Notes under the pieces: generated by a model
The model's input: the letters and a program-made list of their open reading frames with translations, nothing else
Database searches by the model: none
Told to the model about the DNA's origin: nothing
Assembly: GCA_036397635.1 (NCBI GenBank)
Contig: DASWIP010000105.1
Coordinates: 1-24,069 of the forward strand
DNA: 24,069 bases
Direction: 5' to 3'
DNA from: DASWIP01 sp036397635
GTDB lineage: Bacteria > Actinomycetota > AC-67
Position numbers and translations under genes: made by a program
Shown: in pieces, positions 1 to 7,163 of the stretch
Layout of the letters: the number at the start of each line of letters is the position of its first letter
How positions within the stretch are numbered: position 1 is the first letter of the stretch

Positions 1-213
1 GTGACAGCCAACGAGATCGTCTTCGGCGAGCCGGTGCGCCCCGGCGACGTGATCTCTACCAAGCAGCGGGTCGCCGAGATCGGCGAAGTGCGCTCGAACC
101 GGCTGGGAACGGGCCGGCCGTGGACGGTCGAGGTCACCTACTCGAACCAGCGCGGCGAGGTCGTCGCGGTCGAGAGCTACCGCATGTTCTGCTACGTGCG
201 AGGCGCGTCGTGA
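1..213 (+). CDS. chsH2: MaoC-like hydratase, ChsH2-type hotdog domain (3' end only)
   Basis: The window opens inside this gene and only the last 70 or so residues are visible; the GTG at base 1 need not be the true start. The segment around VRPGDVISTKQRVAEIGEV, followed by alternating beta-strand sequence ending YRMFCYVRG, resembles the end of the MaoC-like domain of mycobacterial ChsH2. ChsH2 pairs with ChsH1 to hydrate the 2-enoyl-CoA of the shortened cholesterol side chain. The stop codon overlaps the GTG start of the next gene (GTGA, 210-213), so the two are translationally coupled, as expected for the two halves of one hydratase. In Mycobacterium ChsH2 continues into a C-terminal DUF35 domain; here the protein stops right after the hotdog fold. 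The assignment rests on recalled family similarity and on the ChsH1-like neighbour. A generic MaoC N-terminal-domain protein is the alternative. Confidence 0.6.
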   Translation: MTANEIVFGEPVRPGDVISTKQRVAEIGEVRSNRLGTGRPWTVEVTYSNQRGEVVAVESYRMFCYVRGAS

Positions 214-662
214 ACATCGATGCGGTGACGACGGGGGATGCACTGCCGGTGCTCGAGGTGCCGATCAGCGCGCGCACGGTCGTCCAAGGCGCAGCCTCGA
301 CGCGGGACTGGCAGCCGCAGCATCACGATCACGCGTGGGCGACCACGCGCGCCGGGACCAAGAACATCTTCCTGAACACGCCCAACCAGGCAGGCTGGAT
401 CGAGCGCTACCTGACCGACTGGACCGGCCCGCACGGCCGCCTCGGCCGGATCTCGTTCCGGATGCGCCGGCCCGTCTATCCGGGCGACGTGCTGGTGTTC
501 CGCGGCACGGTCACGGATGTGTCCCCCGACGGGTTCGTGGACGTCGACATCGAGCTGACCGTCGGCGAGGAGACCGCGACCACATGCAGCGCGCGCATGG
601 CGCTCCCACGCTCGGACGGCGACAACCCGTGGCAGCGCCGCGGGGACGACTGGAGGCCCTGA
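210..662 (+). CDS. chsH1: MaoC family enoyl-CoA hydratase, ChsH1-like
   Basis: This 150-residue single-hotdog protein starts at GTG 210, which overlaps the upstream stop. The segment TRDWQPQHHDHAWA (about residues 29-42) carries the D-x4-H hydratase signature, with Asp and His as the catalytic pair of R-specific hydratases. The following stretch (NIFLNTPNQAGWIERYLTDW) and the G-x-V-x-x-V strand near the C-terminus closely match what I recall of mycobacterial ChsH1 (Rv3541c). With the preceding ChsH2-type subunit it should form a heteromeric hydratase acting on a steroid side-chain enoyl-CoA. It ends 2 bp before the acyl-CoA dehydrogenase start, consistent with one operon for successive beta-oxidation steps. 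The fold and hydratase function are secure; the exact steroid substrate is inferred from context. Confidence 0.75.
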   Translation: MNIDAVTTGDALPVLEVPISARTVVQGAASTRDWQPQHHDHAWATTRAGTKNIFLNTPNQAGWIERYLTDWTGPHGRLGRISFRMRRPVYPGDVLVFRGTVTDVSPDGFVDVDIELTVGEETATTCSARMALPRSDGDNPWQRRGDDWRP

Positions 663-664
663 CC

Positions 665-1789
665 GTGGATCTGACCTTCACCGAGGAGCAGCAGACCCTC
701 CGCCAGGTCGTGCGAGAGATGTGCGCGAAGCACTCGACGCCGCAGCACGTCCGCGAGGTGGAGGACGACCCGATCGGCTTCCGGCCGGCGCTGTGGCAGC
801 AGCTGAACCAGATCGGGCTGCTAGGGCTGACCATCCCCGAGCAGCACGGCGGCCTCGGCCAGTCCGCGATCGAAGCAGTGATCGTGTACGAGGAGTTCGG
901 GCGCGCGCTCGCGGTCTCACCGCACTTCGTCTCGTCCGTCGTGGCGGCCGGGCTGCTCGCGCGCGGCAGCTCGAACGAGGCGGCGGCGAAGGAGTGGCTG
1001 CCGCGCATCGCTTCGGGTGAGGCGATCCTGTCGGTCGCGTGGTTCGAGGCCGGCGGGGGGTGCGGACCCGAGGGGGTGCGCGCGCGCTGCTCGAACGGGA
1101 AGCTGGCCGGCGAGAAGCTGCTGGTGCCGTTCGCGTCGTCGGCTTCGCGCCTGGTCGTGCTTGCCCGCACCGCCGACGACGCCGTGGGCATCTTCTTGGT
1201 CGATCCGGCGGAGGCTTCGGTCGAGCAGATGCGCGCGATGGCGCGCGAAACCGTGCACCGCGTGCGCTTCGCCGGCGCGCGCGCCGAGCAGATCGGCGAC
1301 TGGTCGACCTGGTCCGATGTCTCCGTCGACGCACAGATCGCGCTCGCGGCGTACTGCGTCGGTGGGGCAGAGCGCGCGCTCGAGATGGCCGTCGAGTACG
1401 CGAAGGAGCGGGTGCAGTTCGACCGGCCGATCGGGTCGTTCCAGGGCATCGCGCATCCGATCGCCGACATGGCGACCGAGATCGAGGGCTCGAAGGTCCT
1501 GACCTATGAGGCCGCGTGGGCGCGCGCGCACGGCAAGGCTGCGGCGCCGGTGCTCGCGGCGATGGCGAAGTACCAGGCGGCAGACGCGTTCAAGCGCACC
1601 ACCAAGGTCGGCGAGCAGGTGCTCGGCGGCATCGGGTTCACGCTGGAGATCGACATGCAGTTGTACTTCCGTCGCGCCAAGCAGCTCGAGATCACCTGGT
1701 GGGACCCTGCCTACCTCGAAGAGCGCATCGCGGCGGCAGAGCTCGACATCGAGCAGCCGCTCGTCGGGGTCGAATCGCGGTACGACTGA
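665..1789 (+). CDS. Acyl-CoA dehydrogenase subunit (FadE/ChsE-like, no YEG catalytic Glu)
   Basis: This 374-residue flavoprotein-family protein starts at GTG 665, 2 bp after the previous stop; longer in-frame readings would overlap the hydratase. The N-terminal helical domain carries the acyl-CoA dehydrogenase motif GLLGLTIPEQHGGLG (51-65), and the C-terminal domain carries YAKERVQFDRPIGSFQ starting at residue 245, the usual FAD- and interface-binding segment. The usual C-terminal catalytic motif (Y-E-G-T) is absent; the corresponding region reads FRRAKQLEITWWDP. Steroid-degrading actinobacteria use heterotetrameric alpha2beta2 dehydrogenases in which one subunit lacks the base, so this looks like such a partner subunit. 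Its mate is not next to it and may lie before base 1. It probably dehydrogenates a steroid side-chain acyl-CoA with the ChsH-type hydratase acting next. The gene ends 3 bp from the stop of the opposing gene. Confidence 0.75.
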   Translation: MDLTFTEEQQTLRQVVREMCAKHSTPQHVREVEDDPIGFRPALWQQLNQIGLLGLTIPEQHGGLGQSAIEAVIVYEEFGRALAVSPHFVSSVVAAGLLARGSSNEAAAKEWLPRIASGEAILSVAWFEAGGGCGPEGVRARCSNGKLAGEKLLVPFASSASRLVVLARTADDAVGIFLVDPAEASVEQMRAMARETVHRVRFAGARAEQIGDWSTWSDVSVDAQIALAAYCVGGAERALEMAVEYAKERVQFDRPIGSFQGIAHPIADMATEIEGSKVLTYEAAWARAHGKAAAPVLAAMAKYQAADAFKRTTKVGEQVLGGIGFTLEIDMQLYFRRAKQLEITWWDPAYLEERIAAAELDIEQPLVGVESRYD

Positions 1790-1792
1790 GGA

Positions 1793-2698
1793 CTAGCCGA
1801 CGCCGAAGCCGAGGGCGTCGGTCAGCACGCTGAACCTGGTGGACAACCGGTCATTGGAGTCGTCCCGGTCGGCCGTGAATGCCGGCAGGACCTGAACGGT
1901 CGCGACGAAGTCGCCGACACCGACGCCAGTGATTCGCTGGCGACCGACCCACTCTCCGGAGTTCGCCTGGGAGCGGATCCGACCCGTGAAGGTTCGACAG
2001 CGCTCGAACTCGGCGGTCACGGGGACGGGACAGAGGCTAAGAGTCCAATCGATCGTCCATCCCGGCTCATCTGAGGTGCCGGTGAAGACGACATCGAATT
2101 CCTCCCCTGAAGACTGCGTCGTGACATCCGTCTCGTGAGCCACCGGTTCGACGTCCACCGATCTGACGGCAAGATCGATGGGGCCCAGTCCGTTGAGCAG
2201 GAACCAGGCGGTCGTGTCGTCGGGGTAGGTGACCATGCTCATCATGAAGAGATAGGTCTCGCCGGGCTGCGCGCGGATAAGGATCTCGTCGGTCCAGTTG
2301 CTGCTCGGGCTGCTGGACACGCACCCGATGAGTTCGAGGTCCTCCCCGTTGACACGATAGGCACCGAGGTCGAGGTACCCGTTCTCGTTAACGACGCGCT
2401 CCCCTCTCGCAAGCAGCCCCAGCGGTTCCGTGACGTCGTAGCGGTACCAGAGGGTCTGTGCACCGCCCTCTCCGGGAACGCGTTCCGGCAGCTGTGCGAA
2501 GGGATGCCAGCATGGGTAGGGCTCGTCCTCGGTCGCAGTGGCCTCGGTGTAGTCGGCGAGGTGCGCGAAAGACAGTGGGCTCGCGACCAACGCGTCGACC
2601 GGCCGGTCGTTCGCTGGAGCCTCGGCACGCGCGGGCGCGACCGCGAGCATAGCGCAGAGAACGACGATGGCGCTCCAGTGTGTGCGGTGAGACCCCAT
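1793..2698 (-). CDS. Secreted protein of unknown function, CARDB-like C-terminal half (paralogue A)
   Basis: The 301-residue product starts at ATG 2698, which has a GGAGG ribosome site 4 bp upstream; a much longer in-frame reading has no such support. Residues 1-25 form a signal peptide (hydrophobic IVVLCAMLAVAPARA, with likely cleavage after ARA). The mature N-terminal half is beta-rich with a WYRYDVTE segment and few lysines. Around residues 185-300 the segment DLAVRSVDVEP begins a beta-sandwich ending DDSNDRLSTRFSVL, the pattern of CARDB/PKD-like adhesion modules (strand, D-x-x-N-turn, strand). It has the same layout as its upstream neighbour. It should be exported and extracellular or periplasm-like. 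No catalytic motif is visible and I do not recognise a function. It is second in a two-gene operon, 14 bp after the first. Confidence 0.7.
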   Translation of the reverse strand: MGSHRTHWSAIVVLCAMLAVAPARAEAPANDRPVDALVASPLSFAHLADYTEATATEDEPYPCWHPFAQLPERVPGEGGAQTLWYRYDVTEPLGLLARGERVVNENGYLDLGAYRVNGEDLELIGCVSSSPSSNWTDEILIRAQPGETYLFMMSMVTYPDDTTAWFLLNGLGPIDLAVRSVDVEPVAHETDVTTQSSGEEFDVVFTGTSDEPGWTIDWTLSLCPVPVTAEFERCRTFTGRIRSQANSGEWVGRQRITGVGVGDFVATVQVLPAFTADRDDSNDRLSTRFSVLTDALGFGVG

Positions 2699-2712
2699 CG
2701 ATCCTCCAGCCA

Positions 2713-3648
2713 TCAGAAGTATGAACGGAAATGACAGGTCCAGAACGTGCCTGTGTAGTTGAGATAGGACTCCCCCGGCACGTTCGATATCAACACCCAG
2801 GTCTTCTCGGTCACTTTGTTGTTGTCGTAGTTGACGTCGACGTAGTCGAACGGCGTCACCGACGCACAGATCGAGAAATCCCCGGCGCTCCCGGTCGCAT
2901 CCCATCGTGCGGCGATCGAAAGCTGCTCGCCCGGTGCGAGAGACGCAAGCCCGCGATCGATCAGGACGCAGTACTCGGTTCCCGGATCGTGCTCGTGGCA
3001 CGCCTTCAGTCGCCACAGTCCGCGGATGGCCGATCCTTCCGGTGACGGGTTCTCGAGCACGAACGCGGCGTCGCGCGCCAGAGGTTCGGGCTGCTCGCCG
3101 ATGGGCGTGTTCGTGGTCGGGCGAGAGACGGTCAGCGAGTGCACCGCGAGATCGGACTCCACCGGTTCGAGCAGCTCGAACGTCACGAGCGTTGGGTGAC
3201 CACAGGTGATGCACGCGCCGACCTGGATGAACACCGGGCGCCCGGGGACCGCCCAGAAGCCGACCGACGACGCCTCGCCCGGCTCTTGGTCGTAGTCGCA
3301 ATGACGCCGTTCGAGCTCGAGGCCGTCCTGCTCGTAAATCCCGACGATCGGGGCGCCATCCGACAGCTCCGCGATCGCCATCAGCCGCGTCTGCGTGGTC
3401 ACTTCGATCCGGTACCACACATCCGCGAAGACACCCTCTACCATGCTTTCGGGCCAGTGTTCGTCGGGCAGGCAATCCCAGAACTGGTCGTAGTCGCGGC
3501 CCGCGGACGCGAGTTCGATCTCGGCGTGGAACGGCCGTGCCGTGACCTCTTGAGCGCCGTACCACTCCTCGTTGGGCGGAGAACCCACGGCGGCAGCCGG
3601 CCACAGCCCCAGCACCACGAGGCAAGCCGGCAGCAACCGCGATCTCAT
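2713..3648 (-). CDS. Secreted protein of unknown function, CARDB-like C-terminal half (paralogue B)
   Basis: The start is placed at ATG 3648, giving 311 residues, because MRSRLLPACLVVLGLWPAAA then forms a typical signal peptide with likely cleavage near AVG-S. The in-frame reading from 3744 would add 32 polar residues in front and run next to the operator at 3745-3759. The ribosome site is poor, so the start is uncertain. The mature part is beta-rich with a VWYRIEVTTQ segment matching WYRYDVTE of the downstream gene. Both then share a DLAV(H/R)S strand that opens a second domain, ending here DVNYDNNKVTEKTWVLI. Several cysteines suggest disulfides in the exported form. It is divergent from echA20. 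No enzyme motif is visible; a surface-exposed binding or structural role is a guess. Confidence 0.7.
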   Translation of the reverse strand: MRSRLLPACLVVLGLWPAAAVGSPPNEEWYGAQEVTARPFHAEIELASAGRDYDQFWDCLPDEHWPESMVEGVFADVWYRIEVTTQTRLMAIAELSDGAPIVGIYEQDGLELERRHCDYDQEPGEASSVGFWAVPGRPVFIQVGACITCGHPTLVTFELLEPVESDLAVHSLTVSRPTTNTPIGEQPEPLARDAAFVLENPSPEGSAIRGLWRLKACHEHDPGTEYCVLIDRGLASLAPGEQLSIAARWDATGSAGDFSICASVTPFDYVDVNYDNNKVTEKTWVLISNVPGESYLNYTGTFWTCHFRSYF

Positions 3649-3744
3649 GGGCGACTGATTCGCCGAGGCATCCCCGCCATCCTTCTCGACAACCATCCCG
3701 GTAGCCGGAAGATGCGTACTTCCGGTACTGTTCGCCGAGTCCAT

Positions 3745-3759
3745 CTGACGGAGCGTCAG
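3745..3759. promoter_or_regulatory. 15-bp palindromic operator CTGACGGAGCGTCAG before echA20
   Basis: This is a perfect inverted repeat of CTGACG arms around GAG. It ends 2 bp before the echA20 ATG. The same palindrome, differing only at the two bases after CTGACGG, recurs at 14592-14606 and 18280-18294. Its length and dyad symmetry suit a TetR-family repressor. At this position bound protein would cover the transcription or translation start of the echA20-ipdABC operon. The regulator is not encoded in the window. Confidence 0.65.
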
Positions 3760-3761
3760 GA

Positions 3762-4517
3762 ATGATCGAGCACAGCGTCCAAGACCGGATCGGCGAGGTG
3801 GTGATCGACCATCCGCCGGTCAACGCGCTGCCCGCAGCCGGCTGGTTCGAGCTGGCCGACGTGGTGCGCGCGCTCGGCGAGCGTGAGGACGTCTCGGTCG
3901 TGGTGCTGCGCGCGGAGGGCAAGGGCTTCTGCGCGGGCGTGGACATCAAGGAGCTGGCCGACGATCCGGACCGATCGAAGATCATCAGCGTGAACCGAGG
4001 CTGCTACGCGACGTTCAAGGCGGTGTACGAGTGCGCGGTGCCGGTGATCGCGGCCGTGCACGGGTTCTGCCTCGGCGGGGGCATCGGGCTCGCCGGCAAC
4101 GCCGACATTATCGTCGCCTCCGACGACGCGACGTTCGGGCTGCCCGAGGTTGATCGTGGCGCGCTCGGCGCCGCCACTCATCTCGCGCGCCTCGTCCCAC
4201 AACACAGGATGCGCGCGATGGTCTACACGGCTGCCACGGCGACGGCAGGCGAGCTGCTCGCCTACGGATCGGTGTTGCGCGTCGTCCCACGCGAGCAGCT
4301 TCGCGATGCGGCGATGGAGGTTGCGCGCGCGATCGCCGCGAAGTCCCCGACGATCATCCGGCGCGCCAAGGAATCGCTCAACGGGATCGATCCGGTGGAC
4401 GTGAACCGCTCGTACCGGTTCGAGCAAGGGTTCACGTTCGAGCTGAACCTGTCGGGTGTCAGCGACGAGGCGCGCGACGCGTTCATGGACAAGCGCGACC
4501 CGCGCTACTCGAAGTGA
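3762..4517 (+). CDS. echA20: EchA20, crotonase-fold ring-opening hydrolase of steroid C/D-ring degradation
   Basis: This 251-residue crotonase-superfamily protein closely matches what I recall of mycobacterial EchA20 (Rv3550) over its length: HPPVNALPAAGWFELAD near the start, then GFCAGVDIKEL and GFCLGGGIGLAGNADIIVAS (oxyanion-hole loops), GLPEVDRGALGAATHLARLV, and EQGFTFELNLSGV near the C-terminus. In the established HIP pathway EchA20 hydrolytically opens ring D of HIEC-CoA to give COCHEA-CoA, the substrate of IpdAB. The start ATG lies just after the operator, with only a weak AGGA before it, so the message may be leaderless or nearly so. Its stop overlaps the GTG of ipdA (GTGA). It is the first gene of a four-gene coupled operon whose order matches M. 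tuberculosis Rv3550-Rv3553. Confidence 0.92.
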   Translation: MIEHSVQDRIGEVVIDHPPVNALPAAGWFELADVVRALGEREDVSVVVLRAEGKGFCAGVDIKELADDPDRSKIISVNRGCYATFKAVYECAVPVIAAVHGFCLGGGIGLAGNADIIVASDDATFGLPEVDRGALGAATHLARLVPQHRMRAMVYTAATATAGELLAYGSVLRVVPREQLRDAAMEVARAIAAKSPTIIRRAKESLNGIDPVDVNRSYRFEQGFTFELNLSGVSDEARDAFMDKRDPRYSK

Positions 4518-5362
4518 GCGCGCTCGACCTGCGCGTCACCCACGAGGACGTGGTCGGCGAGCTGCGCGACGGCATGACCATCGGGATCGGCGGCTGGGGC
4601 TCGCGCCGCAAGCCCATGTCACTGGTTCGCGCGATCTGCCGCTCGCCGGTACGCGACCTGACCGTCGTGTCCTACGGCGGTCCGGACGTCGGGTTGCTCT
4701 GCGCGGCCGGGAAGGTACGCCGACTCGTCTTCGGGTTCGTGACGCTCGACTCGATCCCGCTGGAGCCGCAATTCCGGCGCGCGCGCGAAACCGGCTCCAT
4801 CGAGGTCACCGAACTGGACGAGGGGATGCTGTACCTGGGATTGCTGGCGGCAGCGTGGCGGCTGCCGTTCCTGCCGTCCCGCGCCGGGCTCGGCTCGGAC
4901 GTGATGCGCGTCAACCCATCCCTGAAGACCGTGCGCTCGCCCTACGGGGACGACGAGGTGGTGGCGGTGCCACCGCTGACGCTCGACCTGGCGATCGTGC
5001 ACCTGAACCGAGGCGACGAGCGCGGCAATGCCCAGTTCCTCGGCCCCGACCTCTACTTCGACGACCTGTTCTGCCAGGCCGCGACCAAGGCCTTCGTCTC
5101 CGTCGAGCAGCTCGTGCCCACGGACGCGCTGCTCGCGGAAGGGCCGGTGCAGACCTTGCGGATCAACCGGATGATGATCGACGGCGTGGTGGAAGCGCCC
5201 GGCGGCGCGCACTTCACCTCGTGCGAACCGGATTACGGGCGTGACGAAGCGTTCCAGAAGCAGTACGCCGAGGCCGCTCGCGACGACGAAGCGTGGGCGA
5301 CGTTCAAGTCGCGCTACCTCGACGTAGATGAAGCCGCCTACCAGGAGGCCGTCCGTGGCTGA
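4514..5362 (+). CDS. ipdA: IpdA, alpha subunit of COCHEA-CoA ring-opening hydrolase
   Basis: This 282-residue CoA-transferase-I-fold subunit starts at GTG 4514, overlapping the echA20 stop. Hallmarks matching IpdA (Rv3551) include GMTIGIGGWGSRRKPMSLVR near the N-terminus, SYGGPDVGLLCAAGKV, LDEGML, RLPFLPSRAGLG, YFDDLF, NRMMIDGVVEAPGGAHFT and PDYGRDE. IpdAB has the fold of class I CoA-transferases but acts as a hydrolase that opens ring C of COCHEA-CoA. The acidic residue at 103 (in LDEGML) is in the region where the catalytic Glu of the Rhodococcus enzyme lies; I have not aligned it formally. Its end overlaps the ipdB start by 8 bp, which should favour equal subunit synthesis. Confidence 0.93.
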   Translation: MSALDLRVTHEDVVGELRDGMTIGIGGWGSRRKPMSLVRAICRSPVRDLTVVSYGGPDVGLLCAAGKVRRLVFGFVTLDSIPLEPQFRRARETGSIEVTELDEGMLYLGLLAAAWRLPFLPSRAGLGSDVMRVNPSLKTVRSPYGDDEVVAVPPLTLDLAIVHLNRGDERGNAQFLGPDLYFDDLFCQAATKAFVSVEQLVPTDALLAEGPVQTLRINRMMIDGVVEAPGGAHFTSCEPDYGRDEAFQKQYAEAARDDEAWATFKSRYLDVDEAAYQEAVRG

Positions 5363-6086
5363 GGTCACGCGCGCCGAGTCCTGCGTGGTCGCCTGCGCCG
5401 AGGCGTGGCGCGGCGACGGCGCCGTCATCGCGAGCGCGTTCGGGTTCATCCCGACCATCGGCGCGCGGTTGGCGCGCGCGACCTTCGAGCCGGCGCTGGT
5501 ATTGAGCGATGGCGAAGCGCTGCTCGTCGCGAACGATCTGCCGATCCACGGCGGCGAGAAGCTCGTCGAGGGCTGGCTGCCGTTCCGCAGCGTGTTCGAC
5601 ACGGTGTGGGCCGGGACGCGACACGTGATGATGGGCGCGACGCAGATCGACCGGTACGGCAACCAGAACATCTCCGCGATCGGTGATCACGCGAAGCCCA
5701 AGGTGCAGATGATCGGCGTTCGCGGCGCGCCGGGCAACACCATCAACCATCCGACCAGCTACTGGGTCGCATCCCACTCGACGCGCGTGTTCGTCGAGCT
5801 GGTGGACTTCGTCTCCGGGGTCGGCCACGACAAGACACCGCCCGGCAACGTGCGCTTCGTGATCACGAACCTCGGCGTATTCGACTTCCAGACGCCGCAG
5901 CGCACGATGCGGCTGCGCGCGCTCCACCCCGGCGTAACGATCGACGAGGTGCGCGAGAACACCGGGTTCGAGCTGATCATCCCGGACCACGTCGAGGAGG
6001 CGCGCGCGCCCAGCGACGAGGAGCTGCGGCTGATCCGAGAGCTGCTCGATCCGAAGGGCCTGCGGAAGCGTGAGGTGCCGGCGTGA
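5355..6086 (+). CDS. ipdB: IpdB, beta subunit of COCHEA-CoA ring-opening hydrolase
   Basis: The chosen start is GTG 5355, preceded by an AGGAGG ribosome site inside the end of ipdA; it gives 243 residues, close to Rv3552. An in-frame ATG at 5328 would add 9 residues without a better site. The protein shows the beta-subunit pattern of class I CoA-transferase folds: SDGEALLVAND, a VMMGATQIDRYGNQNISAIGD segment, RGAPGNTINHPTSYWV, and VITNLGVFDF. It should form a heterotetramer with IpdA and complete its active site. It overlaps ipdA by 8 bp and ipdC by 4 bp (GTGA), so the three are translated as a chain. Confidence 0.92.
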   Translation: MAEVTRAESCVVACAEAWRGDGAVIASAFGFIPTIGARLARATFEPALVLSDGEALLVANDLPIHGGEKLVEGWLPFRSVFDTVWAGTRHVMMGATQIDRYGNQNISAIGDHAKPKVQMIGVRGAPGNTINHPTSYWVASHSTRVFVELVDFVSGVGHDKTPPGNVRFVITNLGVFDFQTPQRTMRLRALHPGVTIDEVRENTGFELIIPDHVEEARAPSDEELRLIRELLDPKGLRKREVPA

Positions 6087-7141
6087 CCCATCCGGCACTG
6101 CGAACGCGGTTGTGCGAGCTGCTCGGCGTGGAGTACCCGATCGTGCAGACGGGGATGGGCTACGTGTCCGGTCCCGAGCTGACGGCCGCGACCAGCGCAG
6201 CCGGCGGGTTCGGGATCCTCGGCGGTATCACCATGAGCCTCGCGGAGCTGACGCAGGCGATCAAGCAGGTGAAAGAACGAACCGACAAGCCCTTCGGCGT
6301 GAACCTGCGCGCCGACCAGGACGACATCGCCGAGCGGATCGATCTGGTGATCCGCGAGCGCATGCGCGTCGCCTCGTTCGCGATGGCGCCGCGCGCGGAC
6401 GTGTTCGCGCGCCTGCGCGACGCCGGCGTCGCGGTCGTGCCCTCGATCGGCGCGAAACGGCACGCGGAGAAGGTCGCCGAGATGGGCGCCGACGCGGTGC
6501 TGGTGCAAGGCGGGGAGGGCGGCGGGCACACGGGCTCGGTCGCGACGACCCTCCTGCTCCCCCAGGTCGTGGACGCGGTGGACATCCCCGTCATCGCCGC
6601 CGGCGGGTTCTTCGATGGCCGTGGGCTGGTCGCCGCGCTGGCCTACGGCGCGAGCGGCATCGCGATGGGCACGCGCTTCTTGCTGACCGGCGACTGCACC
6701 GTGCCCGACGTGATCAAGCAGATCTATCTCTCGAAAGGCGTCGATGACACCGTCGTGACGCGACGGGTGGACGGCTGGCCGCACCGGGTCTTGCGCACCG
6801 AGTTCATCGAGCAGCTCGAGCGCGGCGGCTCCGGCTCGACGCTGGCGCGCGCGCTCCGCAACGCGCGGGCCTACCAGCGCGAGGCCGGCACGTCGTGGGC
6901 GGCGATGATGCGCGAAGGTCTGGCGATGAAGAAGCGCATGGAGCTGAGCTGGGCGCAAGTGATCATGGCCGCGAACACGCCGATGTTCCTGCGGGCCGCG
7001 ATGGTCGAGGGCAACCCGGCCTACGGCGTGATGGCCAGCGGGCAAGTCGTCGGCTTGATCGACGACTTGCCAAGCTGCGCCGAGCTGCTCGAGCGGATCA
7101 TGCGTGACGCCGAGGCCATCCTCGACCGCCTGAAGCCCTGA
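6083..7141 (+). CDS. ipdC: IpdC, flavin-dependent reductase of the nitronate monooxygenase fold
   Basis: This 352-residue TIM-barrel flavoprotein starts at GTG 6083. It carries the nitronate-monooxygenase-family segments VQTGMGYVSGPEL, KPFGVNLRAD, VQGGEGGGHTG (FMN phosphate region), PVIAAGGFFDGRGL and GIAMGTRFLLT, and it follows Rv3553 closely through RVDGWPHRVLRTEFIE, QVIMAANTPMFL and ASGQVVGLIDDLPSC. In the established pathway IpdC is an NADH-dependent reductase needed for ring-C/D intermediates such as 5-OH-HIC-CoA. The fold alone would suggest nitronate monooxygenase or enoyl reductase, but position directly after ipdAB and the motif match favour IpdC. It is the last gene of the operon; the cyclase gene begins 22 bp later. 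Confidence 0.9.
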   Translation: MTHPALRTRLCELLGVEYPIVQTGMGYVSGPELTAATSAAGGFGILGGITMSLAELTQAIKQVKERTDKPFGVNLRADQDDIAERIDLVIRERMRVASFAMAPRADVFARLRDAGVAVVPSIGAKRHAEKVAEMGADAVLVQGGEGGGHTGSVATTLLLPQVVDAVDIPVIAAGGFFDGRGLVAALAYGASGIAMGTRFLLTGDCTVPDVIKQIYLSKGVDDTVVTRRVDGWPHRVLRTEFIEQLERGGSGSTLARALRNARAYQREAGTSWAAMMREGLAMKKRMELSWAQVIMAANTPMFLRAAMVEGNPAYGVMASGQVVGLIDDLPSCAELLERIMRDAEAILDRLKP

Positions 7142-7163
7142 GTTCTGCGACAATGCTCTGATC

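Noticed and set aside
511..1470. Long minus-strand open frame opposite the first acyl-CoA dehydrogenase
   Set aside because: Ser/Arg/Pro-rich translation without any domain, a typical antisense shadow in high-GC DNA.
2699..3985. In-frame extension of the first secreted protein up to 3985
   Set aside because: It covers paralogue B in another frame and part of echA20; the signal peptide and GGAGG site at 2698 fix the true start.
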